Shown: in pieces, positions 26,101-41,100 of the stretch
How the letters are laid out: each line of letters starts with the position of its first letter
Position numbering within the stretch: position 1 is the first letter of the stretch
Origin: Sipunculus nudus
Lineage: Eukaryota > Annelida > Sipuncula > Golfingiida > Sipunculidae
Length of the DNA: 64,000 nucleotides
Direction: 5' to 3'
NCBI GenBank assembly: GCA_026874595.1
Contig: CM049311.1
Location: forward strand, 16,025,676 to 16,089,675
Program-made: the position numbers and the translations under genes
The notes under the pieces: generated by a model
What the model was told of the DNA's origin: nothing
Database searches by the model: none
The model's input: the letters and a program-made list of their open reading frames with translations, nothing else

Positions 26101-29100
26101 TTCCTTTTAAAATTCGAGACAGGTGCCGTAAATGTCCTCTTCTAGTAGATTTTTTTCTTTTATACGTTTATGTTTCATTTGGCCGATTTCTCAATAATTC
26201 TAACATTTGCATCAGGAGTGCCCCTTTCTCCTTCGAGGCTGATTTTGGTAACATAATGGTAAGAAAGCATGACAAGATCGTCCTGTGGAATTTATAGTAT
26301 GTTTAACGTGAGATTATCATGCATTATGTTCTCGGTGGCCTGAATGATCTCTGCAATCCACTACAAAATATTTAATGTTTCAATGAAATGTAGTGAAAGT
26401 ATTGTTTGAAAACACTGGTCCTTCTGTAGTTTTTCCTCGCGAGTTGCTAGTAAACTATTAATGGATGGGAACGCTTACGAGCACTAAAAGGGGAACCGCT
26501 GGTTGTAAGGGCTGAATATTCTGTTCAGTGGAATGAGAAAGCAAAGGCAATTTGAGATATCATTTCTAGTAATAACCGGTTGGCACTTTGTTTAATTAAA
26601 CATGTTTTTATGTATATTTTTCTTCAGTGGCCCCACCGACCACTTCGCCCCCCTCCGTGTCTCCAACTCTAGCACCAAGTGGTAAGCAATATACTTTGGT
26701 TATTAAGCTTTAGTGAATCACTCTTTGATTCATGTAAATGCAAATCTATCGGGTTTGTGCCGTATCTAGGAATATTCAGCATGTAGCGTGCAATTGGCCC
26801 AAAACAATTCAAATCTCGCTCTTTTCTTAAAAAGTTCCTCTTAATGCAGATATTATGTTTGTTAAGTATTCTTTTTTAAATAACGAAAAGGGAAGGACAT
26901 GGATGTTATAATCGTACAGAGCCTGTTTTTTTTAAGATCGGTGCACTTGAAATATTATAGGTCAATGCATTCATTTAGCAAACAGGGGGAACTAATGAAT
27001 TCTTTAATAAGAATAATTATTGGTTCTTGAAATGTCAGTGTAATGTGCTTTTCATTTCTTTCATTAAGATCATCAATAAATCATTTTGTGCATGTGGCAT
27101 AGCTAATAAAAAAATGGAACATAGTTTCGAAATAGAACAAATCTAGTGCTTTACGTTCCTTGGTTTGAAATGGTCCTTAATGTGTTACGCTGATATTTTA
27201 TTTGGAGCACACTTACTTAACCAGCCCAAAATAGCAAATGAGGAGGGCTGGCAAGTTTTCGGTGTTTTCGGTCTCTATCTAATCAGAGCTTTATAAATCC
27301 ATTTGGACTTGAAATGTAGATGGTTTCTTCTTTCGTCTAGCAGGGAAAGTGAAAGGCGGAATTTTGTTCTTTGACAACTTATCGGTACATCCATTTAGAG
27401 GGTATGATGTCGTTTTTTGTTTAATTTCTGATATCTTAAAGTATTGTTTGAATGTGGAAAAAATATGTAATTAACATAAATTGCATCTTTCTAATTCGCG
27501 ACACGTATCGTCGTTGTGCTCCATTAGGTGACGTTTTTCTATGCTCAGCTGACCATGAGTCGTCTGAAGTAAGACTGTGGGGCTATTTACATTTTCTAAA
27601 TGTTTCCACATTTTTATTGTATTTTTGTACTCAGAAATTACGGCTTCCCAAGAGTTAACAGTATACAAATCGTAACAGCTTGAACAAGAAACTTTTTTTT
27701 ACCAATAATTAGGTTGGTTCTATGTAAATCTCTATGCTTATTAAAAATAAGACAACTGTGCCCTATGCAATTTAAAGTTTGGTGATTCTGCTTAATCACT
27801 GACTGGCATTCCCTCAAAGATTCACGACGCGTATCGTCGCTGTGCTCTTTAAGCAGACGTTTTTAAGCTCATCTGACCATAAGTCATCTGACCGTCTGTC
27901 CAGGTGTCTGTCTCTCCATGCCATAACAAGTCTTAAACATCGACCATTTGACCTAAAATCTTCTCACTTTACATATAGGTCAATTCCTGGAATATAAACC
28001 TAGACATCTACAAAATAGTTCACTATGACCTATATTTGGATGGTACCTGTGTATCTGGGTGATTTGGCACTTAGAAGTCAGACGTATGCTCTGGGCTGCC
28101 AGCCATACAGTGTGCACTCAATCTTAAAAAAAATATACATTCTGCATAAACTGCACATATAGCATTGTTTCCGCCCTGCCGGTTCTTCAAAACTGTTGTG
28201 GATACAATGATTTATTAAAATGTTTTAAGCTTTTTATAGATGGAATTCATATTCAAGAAATATATCTGAGTAAGTAACGGTTTGATCCTCCTGAAATTAA
28301 GAAAGCCAATTGATCATGGATAGACCAACAAGCTGAGGAATAATGTGGCGTTATCTACATTTTCTGAATGTTTCAACATTTTATTGTATTTTTTGTAGTC
28401 CGAAATTACGGCTGGCCAGGGGTTAATTAGGCAAAAATCGAATTCGCTTGAACTGGGAACGGGTTTTTAAATATCCATGTTGGTCCTTGGTAAATCTCTG
28501 TGCTTCTTAAAAATTAGGCCACTGTGCCCTATGCATTATCAGGTCGTGTGGTTTTTAATTTAGATCTCTATTATTTTTATATTACAGATTGTTTAAAGCA
28601 TCTGTGCGTCATGACTCACGGGTCACTTGTTCTCTTGTATGATTATGTTTAATGTAGCTGAATTGTCGATAATTAAACCATTTGCCAACAGGATTAGAGG
28701 AGTAGAGTTTGGTAAGGTAATGGTAAGAAAGCGTGAAATGGTGGTGAGGCGGATTCTTGTGGCTGCGATAAATTGGATAAACATGCATTTTATGCTTACT
28801 GGCCTGCCTGGTCTCTGTAATTCATTACAAAATATTTAACGTTTCAATGAAATGTTGTGAAAAGTATTATTTGGTAACACTGGTCTTGCTAAAGATTTTT
28901 TAAACGCGAGTTGGCAGTAAACTTAATGAATGTCTACGGTAATGAGCACGAAAAGGGGAACCAAACAAAGCAACTAAACAATTCTGGCAAATCAGAAATA
29001 CAAGTTCTATTAGTAACTAGTTGGCATTGTATTCAATTAAACATGTTTTCATGTATCTTATTCTTCAGTGGCTCCGACGACCCCAGCGGCCGCAGTCGCG

Positions 29101-32100
29101 TCTTCAACTCCAGCACCATCTGGTAAGCAAGATACTAGTCGTGTTAGCTCTAGTAAATCACTCTCTAATTCATGTCAATGCAAAAAGATCGGGTTTTCCC
29201 ACGATATAGGAAGGTTTAGCATGCAGTGTGCAATTGTTCTTAAACAAAGCAATTCTGGCACTTTTCGATTCTATTATTAAAAGCTCTTTCCTTTTATAAG
29301 CAGATATTATGTCTGTAAAGATTCCTTGCTTAAAACCTTCTATTCTTCTTCATGTAGATAATGTAATTGTTAAGTTATTTTTTTTAAATGAACGAAAAGG
29401 AGAGGTTATTGAAGTTATGATGATACAGAAACTGCTTATTTGTAGTTCTTTGCATCTGAAATAGGACATGTTTATGCTTTGATTAATCAATCAGACGGAA
29501 TAAATGAATTCTTTTAAAATGATTAATTATTGGTTTCTTCAATTTTAAATGTCAATGTTATATTCTTTTCAATTCTTTCACATGAAGATCATAGAAATTC
29601 GATTGTGTGCATGTGGAATAGCTTCTGAAACAATGGAACATTTAAATAGTTTCAAAATCAACAAATATGATGCGTTACGACACTGGGTTTAAAACGACCC
29701 TTTCTGTGTCGGACGGATATTATTTTTGGAGCCAATTATTTGGCCAGCCCAAAGAATATGCTCTGAGCTTGCTGAAGGTTCTTTTCCAAGCGAGTTGCCA
29801 CAAACTTTTAATGGATGACTACGCTAACGACCAATCAAAGCTGAATCTCAAGTCGAAATGGCTGAATATTCTATTCATAAGAAGGAGAAAGCAAGGGGAG
29901 TCAGAAATTTAAGTTGTATTAATAACTGGTTGGCACTGTGTTCAATTAAACATGTTTTCATGTATATCATTCTTCAGTGGCCCCAACGACCCCACCGGCC
30001 GCCGTCACGTCTCCAACACCAGCACCAACTGGTAAGCAAGATACTAGGCGTGTTAGCCCTAGTAAATCACTCTCTAATTCATGTCAATGCAAAAAGATCG
30101 GGTTTTCCCACGATATAGGAAGGTTTAGTATGCAGTGTGCAATTGTTCCTAAACAAAGCAATTCTGGCTCTTTTCGATTCTATTATTCAAAGCTCTTTCC
30201 TTACATAAGCAGATATTATGTCTGTAAAGATTCCTTGCTTAAAACCTTCTATCCTTCTTCATGCAGATAATGTAATTGTAAAGTTATTTTTATTAAATGA
30301 ACGAAAAGGAGAGGTTATTGAAGTTATGATGATACAGAAACTGCTTATTTGTAGTTCTTTGCACTTGAAATAGGACATGTTTATGCTTTCATTAATCAAT
30401 CAGACGGAATAAATGAATTCTTTTAAAATGATTAATTATTGGTTTCTTCAATTTTAAATGTCAATGTTATATTCTTTTCAATTCTTTCACATGAAGATCA
30501 TAGATATTCGATTGTGTGCATGTGGAATAGCTTCTGAAACAATGGAACATTTAAATAGTTTCAAAATCAACAAATATGATGCGTTACGACACTGGGTTTA
30601 AAACGACCCTTTCTGCGTCGGACGGATATTATTTTTGGAGCCAATTATTTGGTCAGCCCAAAGCATATGCTCTGGGCATGCTGAAGGTTCTTTTCTAATC
30701 GAATTGCCACAAACTTTTAATGGCTGACTACGTTAACGACCAATCAAAGCGGAATCTCAGGTCGAAATGGCTGAATATTCTATTCATAAGAAGGAGAAAG
30801 CAAAGGGAGTCAGAAATATAAGTTGTATTAATAACTGGTTGGCACTGTGTTCAATTAAACATGTTTTTATGTATATCATTCTTCAGTGGCCCCAACGACC
30901 AAACCGGCCGCCCTCACGTCTCCAACACCAGCACCAACTGGTAAGCAAGATACTAGTCGTGGTAGCCCTAGTAAATCACTCTCTAATTCATGTCAATGCA
31001 AAAAGATCGGGTTTTCCCACGATATAGGAAGGCTTAGTATGCAGTGTGCAATTGTTCTTAAACAAAGCAATTCTGGCACTTTTCGATTCTATTATTAAAA
31101 GCTCTTTCCTTTTATAAGCAGATATTATGTCTGTAAAGATTCCTTGCTTAAAACCTTCTTTTCTTCTTCATGCAGATAATGTAATTGTTAAGTTATTTTT
31201 TTTAAATGAACGAAAAGGAGAGGTTATTGAAGTTATGATGATACAGAAACTGCTTATTTGTAGTTCTTTGCATCTGAAATAGGACATGTTTATGCTTTGA
31301 TTAATCAATCGGACTGAATAAATGAATTCTTTTAAAATGATTAATTATTGGTATCTTCAATTTTTAATGTCAATGTTATATTCTTTTCAATTCGTTCACA
31401 TGAAGATCATAGATATTCGATTGTGTGCATGTGGAATAGCTTCTGAAACAATGGAACATTTAAATAGTTTCAAAATCAACAAATATGATGCGTTACGACA
31501 CTGGGTTTAAAACGACCCTTTCTGTGTCGGACGGATATTATTTTTGGAGCCAATTATTTGGTCAGCCCAAAGCATATGCTCTGGGCATGCTGAAGGTTCT
31601 TTTCCAATCGAGTTGCAACAAACTTTTAATGGCTGACTACGCTAACGACCAATCAAAGCGGAATCTCAGGTCGAAATGGCTGAATATTCTATTCATAAGA
31701 AGGAGAAAGCAAGGGGAGTCAGAAATATAAGTTGTATTAATAACTGGTTGGCACTGTGTTCAATTAAACATGTTTTCATGTATATCATTCTTCAGTGGCC
31801 CCAACGACCCCACCGGCCGCCGTCACGACTCCAACACCAGCACCAACTGGTAAGCAAGATACTAGGCGTGTTAGCCCTAGTAAATCACTCTCTAATTCAT
31901 GTCAATGCAAAAAGATCGGGTTTTCCCACGATATAGGAAGGTTTAGTATGCAGTGTGCAATTGTTCTTAAACAAAGCAATTCTGGCTCTTTTCGATTCTA
32001 TTATTGAAAGCTCTTTCCTTTTATAAGCAGATATTATGTCTGTAAAGATTCCTTGCTTAAAACCTTCTATCCTTCTTCATGCAGATAATGTAATTGTAAA

Positions 32101-35100
32101 GTTATTTTTTTTTTAAATGAACAAAAAGGAGAGGTTATTGAAGTTATGATGATACAGAAACTGCTTATTTTTAGTTCTTTGCACTTGAAATAGGACATGT
32201 TTATGCTTTCATTAATCAATCAGACGGAATAAATGAATTCTTTTAAAATGATTAATTATTGGTTTCTTCAATTTTAAATGTCAATGTTATATTCTTTTCA
32301 ATTCTTTCACATGAAGATCATAGAAATTCGATTGTGTGCATGTGGAATAGCTTCTGAAACAATGGAACATTCAAATAGTTTCAAAATCAACAAATATGAT
32401 GCGTTACGACACTGGGTTTAAAACAACCCTTTCTGTGTCGGACGGATATTATTTTTGGAGCCAATTATTTTGCCAGCCCAAAGCATATGCTCTGGGCTTG
32501 CTGAATGTTCTTTTCCAAGAGAGTGCCACAAACTTTTAATGGCTGACTACGCTAACGACCAATCAAAGCGGAATCTCAGGTCGAAATGGCTGAATATTCT
32601 ATTCATAAGAAGGAGAGAGCAAGGGGAGTCAGAAATATAAGTTGTATTAATAACTGGTTGGCACTGTGTTCAATTAAACATGTTTTCAAGTATATCATTC
32701 TTCAGTGGCCCCAACGACCCCACCGGCCGCCGTCACGTCTCCAATACCAGCACCAACTGGTAAGCAAGATACTAGGCGTGGTAGCCCTAGTAAATCACTC
32801 TCTAATTCATGTCAATGCAAAAAGATCGGGTTTTCCCACGATATAGGAAGGTTTAGCATGCAGTGTGCAATTGTTCTTAAACAAAGCAATTCTGGCACTT
32901 TTCGATTCTATTATTAAAAGCTCTTTCCTTTTATAAGCAGATATTATGTCTGTAAAGATTCCTTGCTTAAAACCTTCTATTCTTCTTCATGCAGATAATG
33001 TAATTGTTAAGTTATTTTTTTTAAATGAACGAAAAGGAGAGGTTATTGAAGTTATGATGATACAGAAACTGCTTATTTGTAGTTCTTTGCACTTGAAATA
33101 GGACATGTTTATGCTTTCATTAATCAATCAGACGGAATAAATGAATTCTTTTAAAATGATTAATTATTGGTTTCTTCAATTTTAAATGTCAATGTTATAT
33201 TCTTTTCAATTCTTTCACATGAAGATCATAGATATTCGATTGTGTGCATGTGGAATAGCTTCTGAAACAATGGAACATTTAAATAGTTTCAAAATCAACA
33301 AATATGATGCGTTACGACACTGGGTTTAAAACGACCCTTTCTGCGTCGGACGGATATTATTTTTGGAGCCAATTATTTGGTCAGCCCAAAGCATATGCTC
33401 TGGGCATGCTGAAGGTTCTTTTCTAATCGAATTGCCACAAACTTTTAATGGCTGACTACGTTAACGACCAATCAAAGCGGAATCTCAGGTCGAAATGGCT
33501 GAATATTCTATTCATAAGAAGGAGAAAGCAAAGGGAGTCAGAAATATAAGTTGTATTAATAACTGGTTGGCACTGTGTTCAATTAAACATGTTTTTATGT
33601 ATATCATTCTTCAGTGGCCCCAACGACCAAACCGGCCGCCCTCACGTCTCCAACACCAGCACCAACTGGTAAGCAAGATACTAGTCGTGGTAGCCCTAGT
33701 AAATCACTCTCTAATTCATGTCAATGCAAAAAGATCGGGTTTTCCCACGATATAGGAAGGTTTAGTATGCAGTGTGCAATTGTTCTTAAACAAAGCAATT
33801 CTGGCACTTTTCGATTCTATTATTAAAAGCTCTTTCCTTTTATAAGCAGATATTATGTCTGTAAAGATTCCTTGCTTAAAACCTTCTTTTCTTCTTCATG
33901 CAGATAATGTAATTGTTAAGTTATTTTTTTTAAATGAACGAAAAGGAGAGGTTATTGAAGTTATGATGATACAGAAACTGCTTATTTGTAGTTCTTTGCA
34001 TCTGAAATAGGACATGTTTATGCTTTGATTAATCAATCGGACTGAATAAATGAATTCTTTTAAAATGATTAATTATTGGTATCTTCAATTTTTAATGTCA
34101 ATGTTATATTCTTTTCAATTCTTTCACATGAAGATCATAGATATTCGATTGTGTGCATGTGGAATAGATTCTGAAACAATGGAACATTTAAATAGTTTCA
34201 AAATCAACAAATATGATGCGTTACGACACTGGGTTTAAAACGACCCTTTCTGTGTCGGACGGATATTATTTTTGGAGCCAATTATTTGGTCAGCCCAAAG
34301 CATATGCTCTGGGCATGCTGAAGGTTCTTTTCCAATCGAGTTGCAACAAACTTTTAATGGCTGACTACGCTAACGACCAATCAAAGCGGAATCTCAGGTC
34401 GAAATGGCTGAATATTCTATTCATAAGAAGGAGAAAGCAAGGGGAGTCAGAAATTTAAGTTGTATTAATAACTGGTTGGCACTGTGTTCAATTAAACATG
34501 TTTTCATGTATATCATTCTTCAGTGGCCCAGACGACCCCACCGGCCGCCGTCACGACTCCAACACCAGCACCAACTGGTAAGCAAGATACTAGGCGTGTT
34601 AGCCCTAGTAAATCACTCTCTAATTCATGTCAATGCAAAAAGATCGGGTTTTCCCACGATATAGGAAGGTTTAGTATGCAGTGTGCAATTGTTCTTAAAC
34701 AAAGCAATTCTGGCTCTTTTCGATTCTATTATTGAAAGCTCTTTCCTTTTATAAGCAGATATTATGTCTGTAAAGATTCCTTGCTTAAAACCTTCTATCC
34801 TTCTTCATGCAGATAATGTAATTGTAAAGTTATTTTTTTTTTTAAATGAACAAAAAGGAGAGGTTATTGAAGTTATGATGATACAGAAACTGCTTATTTG
34901 TAGTTCTTTGCACTTGAAATAGGACATGTTTATGCTTTCATTAATCAATCAGACGGAATAAATGAATTCTTTTAAAATGATTAATTATTGGTTTCTTCAA
35001 TTATAAATGTCAATGTTATATTCTTTTCAATTCTTTCACATGAAGATCATAGAAATTCGATTGTGTGCATGTGGAATAGCTTCTGAAACAATGGAACATT

Positions 35101-38100
35101 CAAATAGTTTCAAAATCAACAAATATGATGCGTTACGACACTGGGTTTAAAACAACCCTTTCTGTGTCGGACGGATATTATTTTTGGAGCCAATTATTTT
35201 GCCAGCCCAAAGCATATGCTCTGGGCTTGCTGAATGTTCTTTTCCAAGCGAGTGCCACAAACTTTTAATGGCTGACTACGCTAACGACCAATCAAAGCGG
35301 AATCTCAGGTCGAAATGGCTGAATATTCTATTCATAAGAAGGAGAGAGCAAGGGGAGTCAGAAATATAAGTTGTATTAATAACTGGTTGGCACTGTGTTC
35401 AATTAAACATGTTTTCAAGTATATCATTCTTCAGTGGCCCCAACGACCCCACCGGCCGCCGTCACGTCTCCAATACCAGCACCAACTGGTAAGCAAGATA
35501 CTAGGCGTGGTAGCCCTAGTAAATCACTCTCTAATTCATGTCAATGCAAAAAGATCGGGTTTTCCCACGATATAGGAAGGTTTAGCATGCAGTGTGCAAT
35601 TGTTCTTAAACAAAGCAATTCTGGCACTTTTCGATTCTATTATTAAAAGCTCTTTCCTTTTATAAGCAGATATTATGTCTGTAAAGATTCCTTGCTTAAA
35701 ACCTTCTATTCTTCTTCATGCAGATAATGTAATTGTTAAGTTATTTTTTTTAAATGAACGAAAAGGAGAGGTTATTGAAGTTATGATGATACAGAAACTG
35801 CTTATTTGTAGTTCTTTGCATCTGAAATAGGACATGTTTATGCTTTGATTAATCAATCAGACGGAATAAATGAATTCTTTTAAAATGATTAATTATTGGT
35901 TTCTTCAATTTTAAATGTCAATGTTATATTCTTTTCAATTCTTTCACATGAAGATCATAGAAATTCGATTGTGTGCATGTGGAATAGCTTCTGAAACAAT
36001 GGAACATTTAAATAGTTTCAAAATCAACAAATATGATGCGTTACGACACTGGGTTTAAAACGACCCTTTCTGTGTCGGACGGATATTATTTTTGGAGCTA
36101 ATTATTTGGCCAGCCCAAAGAATATGCTCTGAGCTTGCTGAAGGTTCTTTTCCAAGCGAGTTGCCACAAACTTTTAATGGATGACTACGCTAACGACCAA
36201 TCAAAGCTGAATCTCAAGTCGAAATGGCTGAATATTCTATTCATAAGAAGGAGAAAGCAAGGGGAGTCAGAAATTTAAGTTGTATTAATAACTGGTTGGC
36301 ACTGTGTTCAATTAAACATGTTTTCATGTATATCATTCTTCAGTGGCCCCAACGACCCCACCGGCCGCCGTCACGTCTCCAACACCAGCACCAACTGGTA
36401 AGCAAGATACTAGGCGTGTTAGCCCTAGTAAATCACTCTCTAATTCATGTCAATGCAAAAAGATCGGGTTTTCCCACGATATAGGAAGGTTTAGTATGCA
36501 GTGTGCAATTGTTCCTAAACAAAGCAATTCTGCCTCTTTTCGATTCTATTATTCAAAGCTCTTTCCTTTCATAAGCCGATATTATGTCTGTAAAGATTCC
36601 TTGCTTAAAACCTTCTATCCTTCTTCATGCAGATAATGTAATTGTAAAGTTATTTTTTTTAAATGAACGAAAAGGAGAGGTTATTGAAGTTATGATGATA
36701 CAGAAACTGCTTATTTGTAGTTCTTTGCACTTGAAATAGGACATAGTTATGCTTTCATTAATCAATCAGACGGAATAAATGAATTCTTTTAAAATGATTA
36801 ATTATTGGTTTCTTCAATTTTAAATGTCAATGTTATATTCTTTTCAATTCTTTCACATGAAGATCATAGATATTCGATTGTGTGCATGTGGAATAGCTTC
36901 TGAAACAATGGAACATTTTAATAGTTTCAAAATCAACAAATATGATGCGTTACGACACTGGGTTTAAAACGACCCTTTCTGCGTCGGACGGATATTATTT
37001 TTGGAGCCAATTATTTGGTCAGCCCAAAGCATATGCTCTGGGCATGCTGAATGTTCTTTTCCAAGCGAATTGCCACAAACTTTTAATGGCTGACTACGTT
37101 AACGACCAATCGAAGCGGAATCTCAGGTCGAAATGGCTGAATATTCTATTTATAAGAAGGAGAAAGCAAAGGGAGTCAGAAATATAAGTTGTATTAATAA
37201 CTGGTTGGCACTGTGTTCAATTAAACATGTTTTCATGTATATCATTCTTCAGTGGCCCCAACGACCCCACCGGCCGCCGTCACGTCTCCAACACCAGCAC
37301 CAACTGGTAAGCAAGATACTAGTCGTGGTAGCCCTAGTAAACTCTCTTATTCATGTCAATGCAAAAAGATCGGGTTTTCCCACGATATAGGAAGGTTTAG
37401 TATGCACGGGGCAATTGTTCTTAAACAAAGCAATTCTGGCACTTTTCGATTCTATTATTAAAAGCTCTTTCCTTTAATAAGCAGATATTATGTCTGTAAA
37501 GATTCCTTGCTTAAAACCTTCTTTTCTTCTTCATGCAGATAATGTAATTGTTAAGTTATTTTTTTTAAATGAACGAAAAGGAGAGGTTATTGAAGTTATG
37601 ATGATACAGAAACTGCTTATTTGTAGTTCTTTGCATCTGAAATAGGACATGTTTATGCTTTGATTAATCAATCAGACGGAATAAATGAATTCTTTTAAAA
37701 TGATTTATTATTGGTTTCTTCAATTTTAAATGTCAATGTTATATTCTTTTCAATTCTTTCACATGAAGATCATAGAAATTCGATTGTGTGCATGTGGAAT
37801 AGCTTCTGAAACAATGGAACATTTAAATAGTTTCAAAATCAACAAATATGATGCGTTACGACACTGGGTTTAAAACGACCCTTTCTGCGTCGGACGGATA
37901 TTATTTTTGGAGCCAATTATTTGGTCAGCCCAAAGCATATGCTCTGGGCATGCTGAAGGTTCTTTTCTAATCGAATTGCCACAAACTTTTAATGGCTGAC
38001 TACGTTAACGACCAATCAAAGCGGAATCTCAGGTCGAAATGGCTGAATATTCTATTCATAAGAAGGAGAAAGCAAAGGGAGTCAGAAATATAAGTTGTAT

Positions 38101-41100
38101 TAATAACTGGTTGGCACTGTGTTCAATTAAACATGTTTTCATGTATATCATTCTTCAGTGGCCCCAACGACCCCACCGGCCGCCGTCACGACTACAACAC
38201 CAGCACCAACTGGTAAGCAAGATACTAGGCGTGGTAGCCCTAGTAAACTCTCTTATTCATGTCAATGCAAAAAGATCGGGTTTTCCCACGATATAGGAAG
38301 GTTTAGTATGCACGGGGCAATTGTTCTTAAACAAAGCAATTCTGGCACTTTTCGATTCTATTATTAAAAGCTCTTTCCTTTAATAAGCAGATATTATGTC
38401 TGTAAAGATTCCTTGCTTAAAACCTTCTTTTCTTCTTCATGCAGATAATGTAATTGTTAAGTTATTTTTTTTAAATGAACGAAAAGGAGAGGTTATTGAA
38501 GTTATGATGATACAGAAACTGCTTATTTGTAGTTCTTTGCATCTGAAATAGGACATGTTTATGCTTTGATTAATCAATCAGACGGAATAAATGAATTCTT
38601 TTAAAATGATTTATTATTGGTTTCTTCAATTTTAAATGTCAATGTTATATTCTTTTCAATTCTTTCACATGAAGATCATAGAAATTCGATTGTGTGCATG
38701 TGGAATAGCTTCTGAAACAATGGAACATTTAAATAGTTTCAAAATCAACAAATATGATGCGTTACGACACTGGGTTTAAAACGACCCTTTCTGCGTCGGA
38801 CGGATATTATTTTTGGAGCCAATTATTTGGTCAGCCCAAAGCATATGCTCTGGGCATGCTGAAGGTTCTTTTCTAATCGAATTGCCACAAACTTTTAATG
38901 GCTGACTACGTTAACGACCAATCAAAGCGGAATCTCAGGTCGAAATGGCTGAATATTCTATTCATAAGAAGGAGAAAGCAAAGGGAGTCAGAAATATAAG
39001 TTGTATTAATAACTGGTTGGCACTGTGTTCAATTAAACATGTTTTCATGTATATCATTCTTCAGTGGCCCAGACGACCCCACCGGCCGCCGTCACGACTC
39101 CAACACCAGCACCAACTGGTAAACAAGATACTAGGCGTGTTAGCCCTAGTAAATCACTCTCTAATTCATGTCAATGCAAAAAGATCGGGTTTTCCCACGA
39201 TATAGGAAGGTTTAGTATGCAGTGTGCAATTGTTCTTAAACAAAGCAATTCTGGCTCTTTTCGATTCTATTATTGAAAGCTCTTTCCTTTTATAAGCAGA
39301 TATTATGTCTGTAAAGATTCCTTGCTTAAAACCTTCTATCCTTCTTCATGCAGATAATGTAATTGTAAAGTTATTTTTTTTTTTAAATGAACAAAAAGGA
39401 GAGGTTATTGAAGTTATGATGATACAGAAACTGCTTATTTGTAGTTCTTTGCACTTGAAATAGGACATGTTTATGCTTTCATTAATCAATCAGACGGAAT
39501 AAATGAATTCTTTTAAAATGATTAATTATTGGTTTCTTCAATTATAAATGTCAATGTTATATTCTTTTCAATTCTTTCACATGAAGATCATAGAAATTCG
39601 ATTGTGTGCATGTGGAATAGCTTCTGAAACAATGGAACATTCAAATAGTTTCAAAATCAACAAATATGATGCGTTACGACACTGGGTTTAAAACAACCCT
39701 TTCTGTGTCGGACGGATATTATTTTTGGAGCCAATTATTTTGCCAGCCCAAAGCATATGCTCTGGGCTTGCTGAATGTTCTTTTCCAAGCGAGTGCCACA
39801 AACTTTTAATGGCTGACTACGCTAACGACCAATCAAAGCGGAATCTCAGGTCGAAATGGCTGAATATTCTATTCATAAGAAGGAGAGAGCAAGGGGAGTC
39901 AGAAATATAAGTTGTATTAATAACTGGTTGGCACTGTGTTCAATTAAACATGTTTTCAAGTATATCATTCTTCAGTGGCCCCAACGACCCCACCGGCCGC
40001 CGTCACGTCTCCAATACCAGCACCAACTGGTAAGCAAGATACTAGGCGTGGTAGCCCTAGTAAATCACTCTCTAATTCATGTCAATGCAAAAAGATCGGG
40101 TTTTCCCACGATATAGGAAGGTTTAGCATGCAGTGTGCAATTGTTCTTAAACAAAGCAATTCTGGCACTTTTCGATTCTATTATTAAAAGCTCTTTCCTT
40201 TTATAAGCAGATATTATGTCTGTAAAGATTCCTTGCTTAAAACCTTCTATTCTTCTTCATGCAGATAATGTAATTGTTAAGTTATTTTTTTTAAATGAAC
40301 GAAAAGGAGAGGTTATTGAAGTTATGATGATACAGAAACTGCTTATTTGTAGTTCTTTGCATCTGAAATAGGACATGTTTATGCTTTGATTAATCAATCA
40401 GACGGAATAAATGAATTCTTTTAAAATGATTAATTATTGGTTTCTTCAATTTTAAATGTCAATGTTATATTCTTTTCAATTCTTTCACATGAAGATCATA
40501 GAAATTCGATTGTGTGCATGTGGAATAGCTTCTGAAACAATGGAACATTTAAATAGTTTCAAAATCAACAAATATGATGCGTTACGACACTGGGTTTAAA
40601 ACGACCCTTTCTGTGTCGGACGGATATTATTTTTGGAGCTAATTATTTGGCCAGCCCAAAGAATATGCTCTGAGCTTGCTGAAGGTTCTTTTCCAAGCGA
40701 GTTGCCACAAACTTTTAATGGCTGACTACGCTAACGACCAATCAAAGCTGAATCTCAAGTCGAAATGGCTGAATATTCTATTCATAAGAAGGAGAAAGCA
40801 AGGGGAGTCAGAAATTTAAGTTGTATTAATAACTGGTTGGCACTGTGTTCAATTAAACATGTTTTCATGTATATCATTCTTCAGTGGCCCCAACGACCCC
40901 ACCGGCCGCCGTCACGTCTCCAACACCAGCACCAACTGGTAAGCAAGATACTAGGCGTGTTAGCCCTAGTAAATCACTCTCTAATTCATGTCAATGCAAA
41001 AAGATCGGGTTTTCCCACGATATAGGAAGGTTTAGTATGCAGTGTGCAATTGTTCCTAAACAAAGCAATTCTGCCTCTTTTCGATTCTATTATTCAAAGC

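Noticed and set aside
29068-29280. Reading the cassette as a 70-97-codon gene running into the intron
   Set aside because: The frame is right for the exon, but everything past gtaagc is intron. The tail is not repeat-like and ends at a chance stop.
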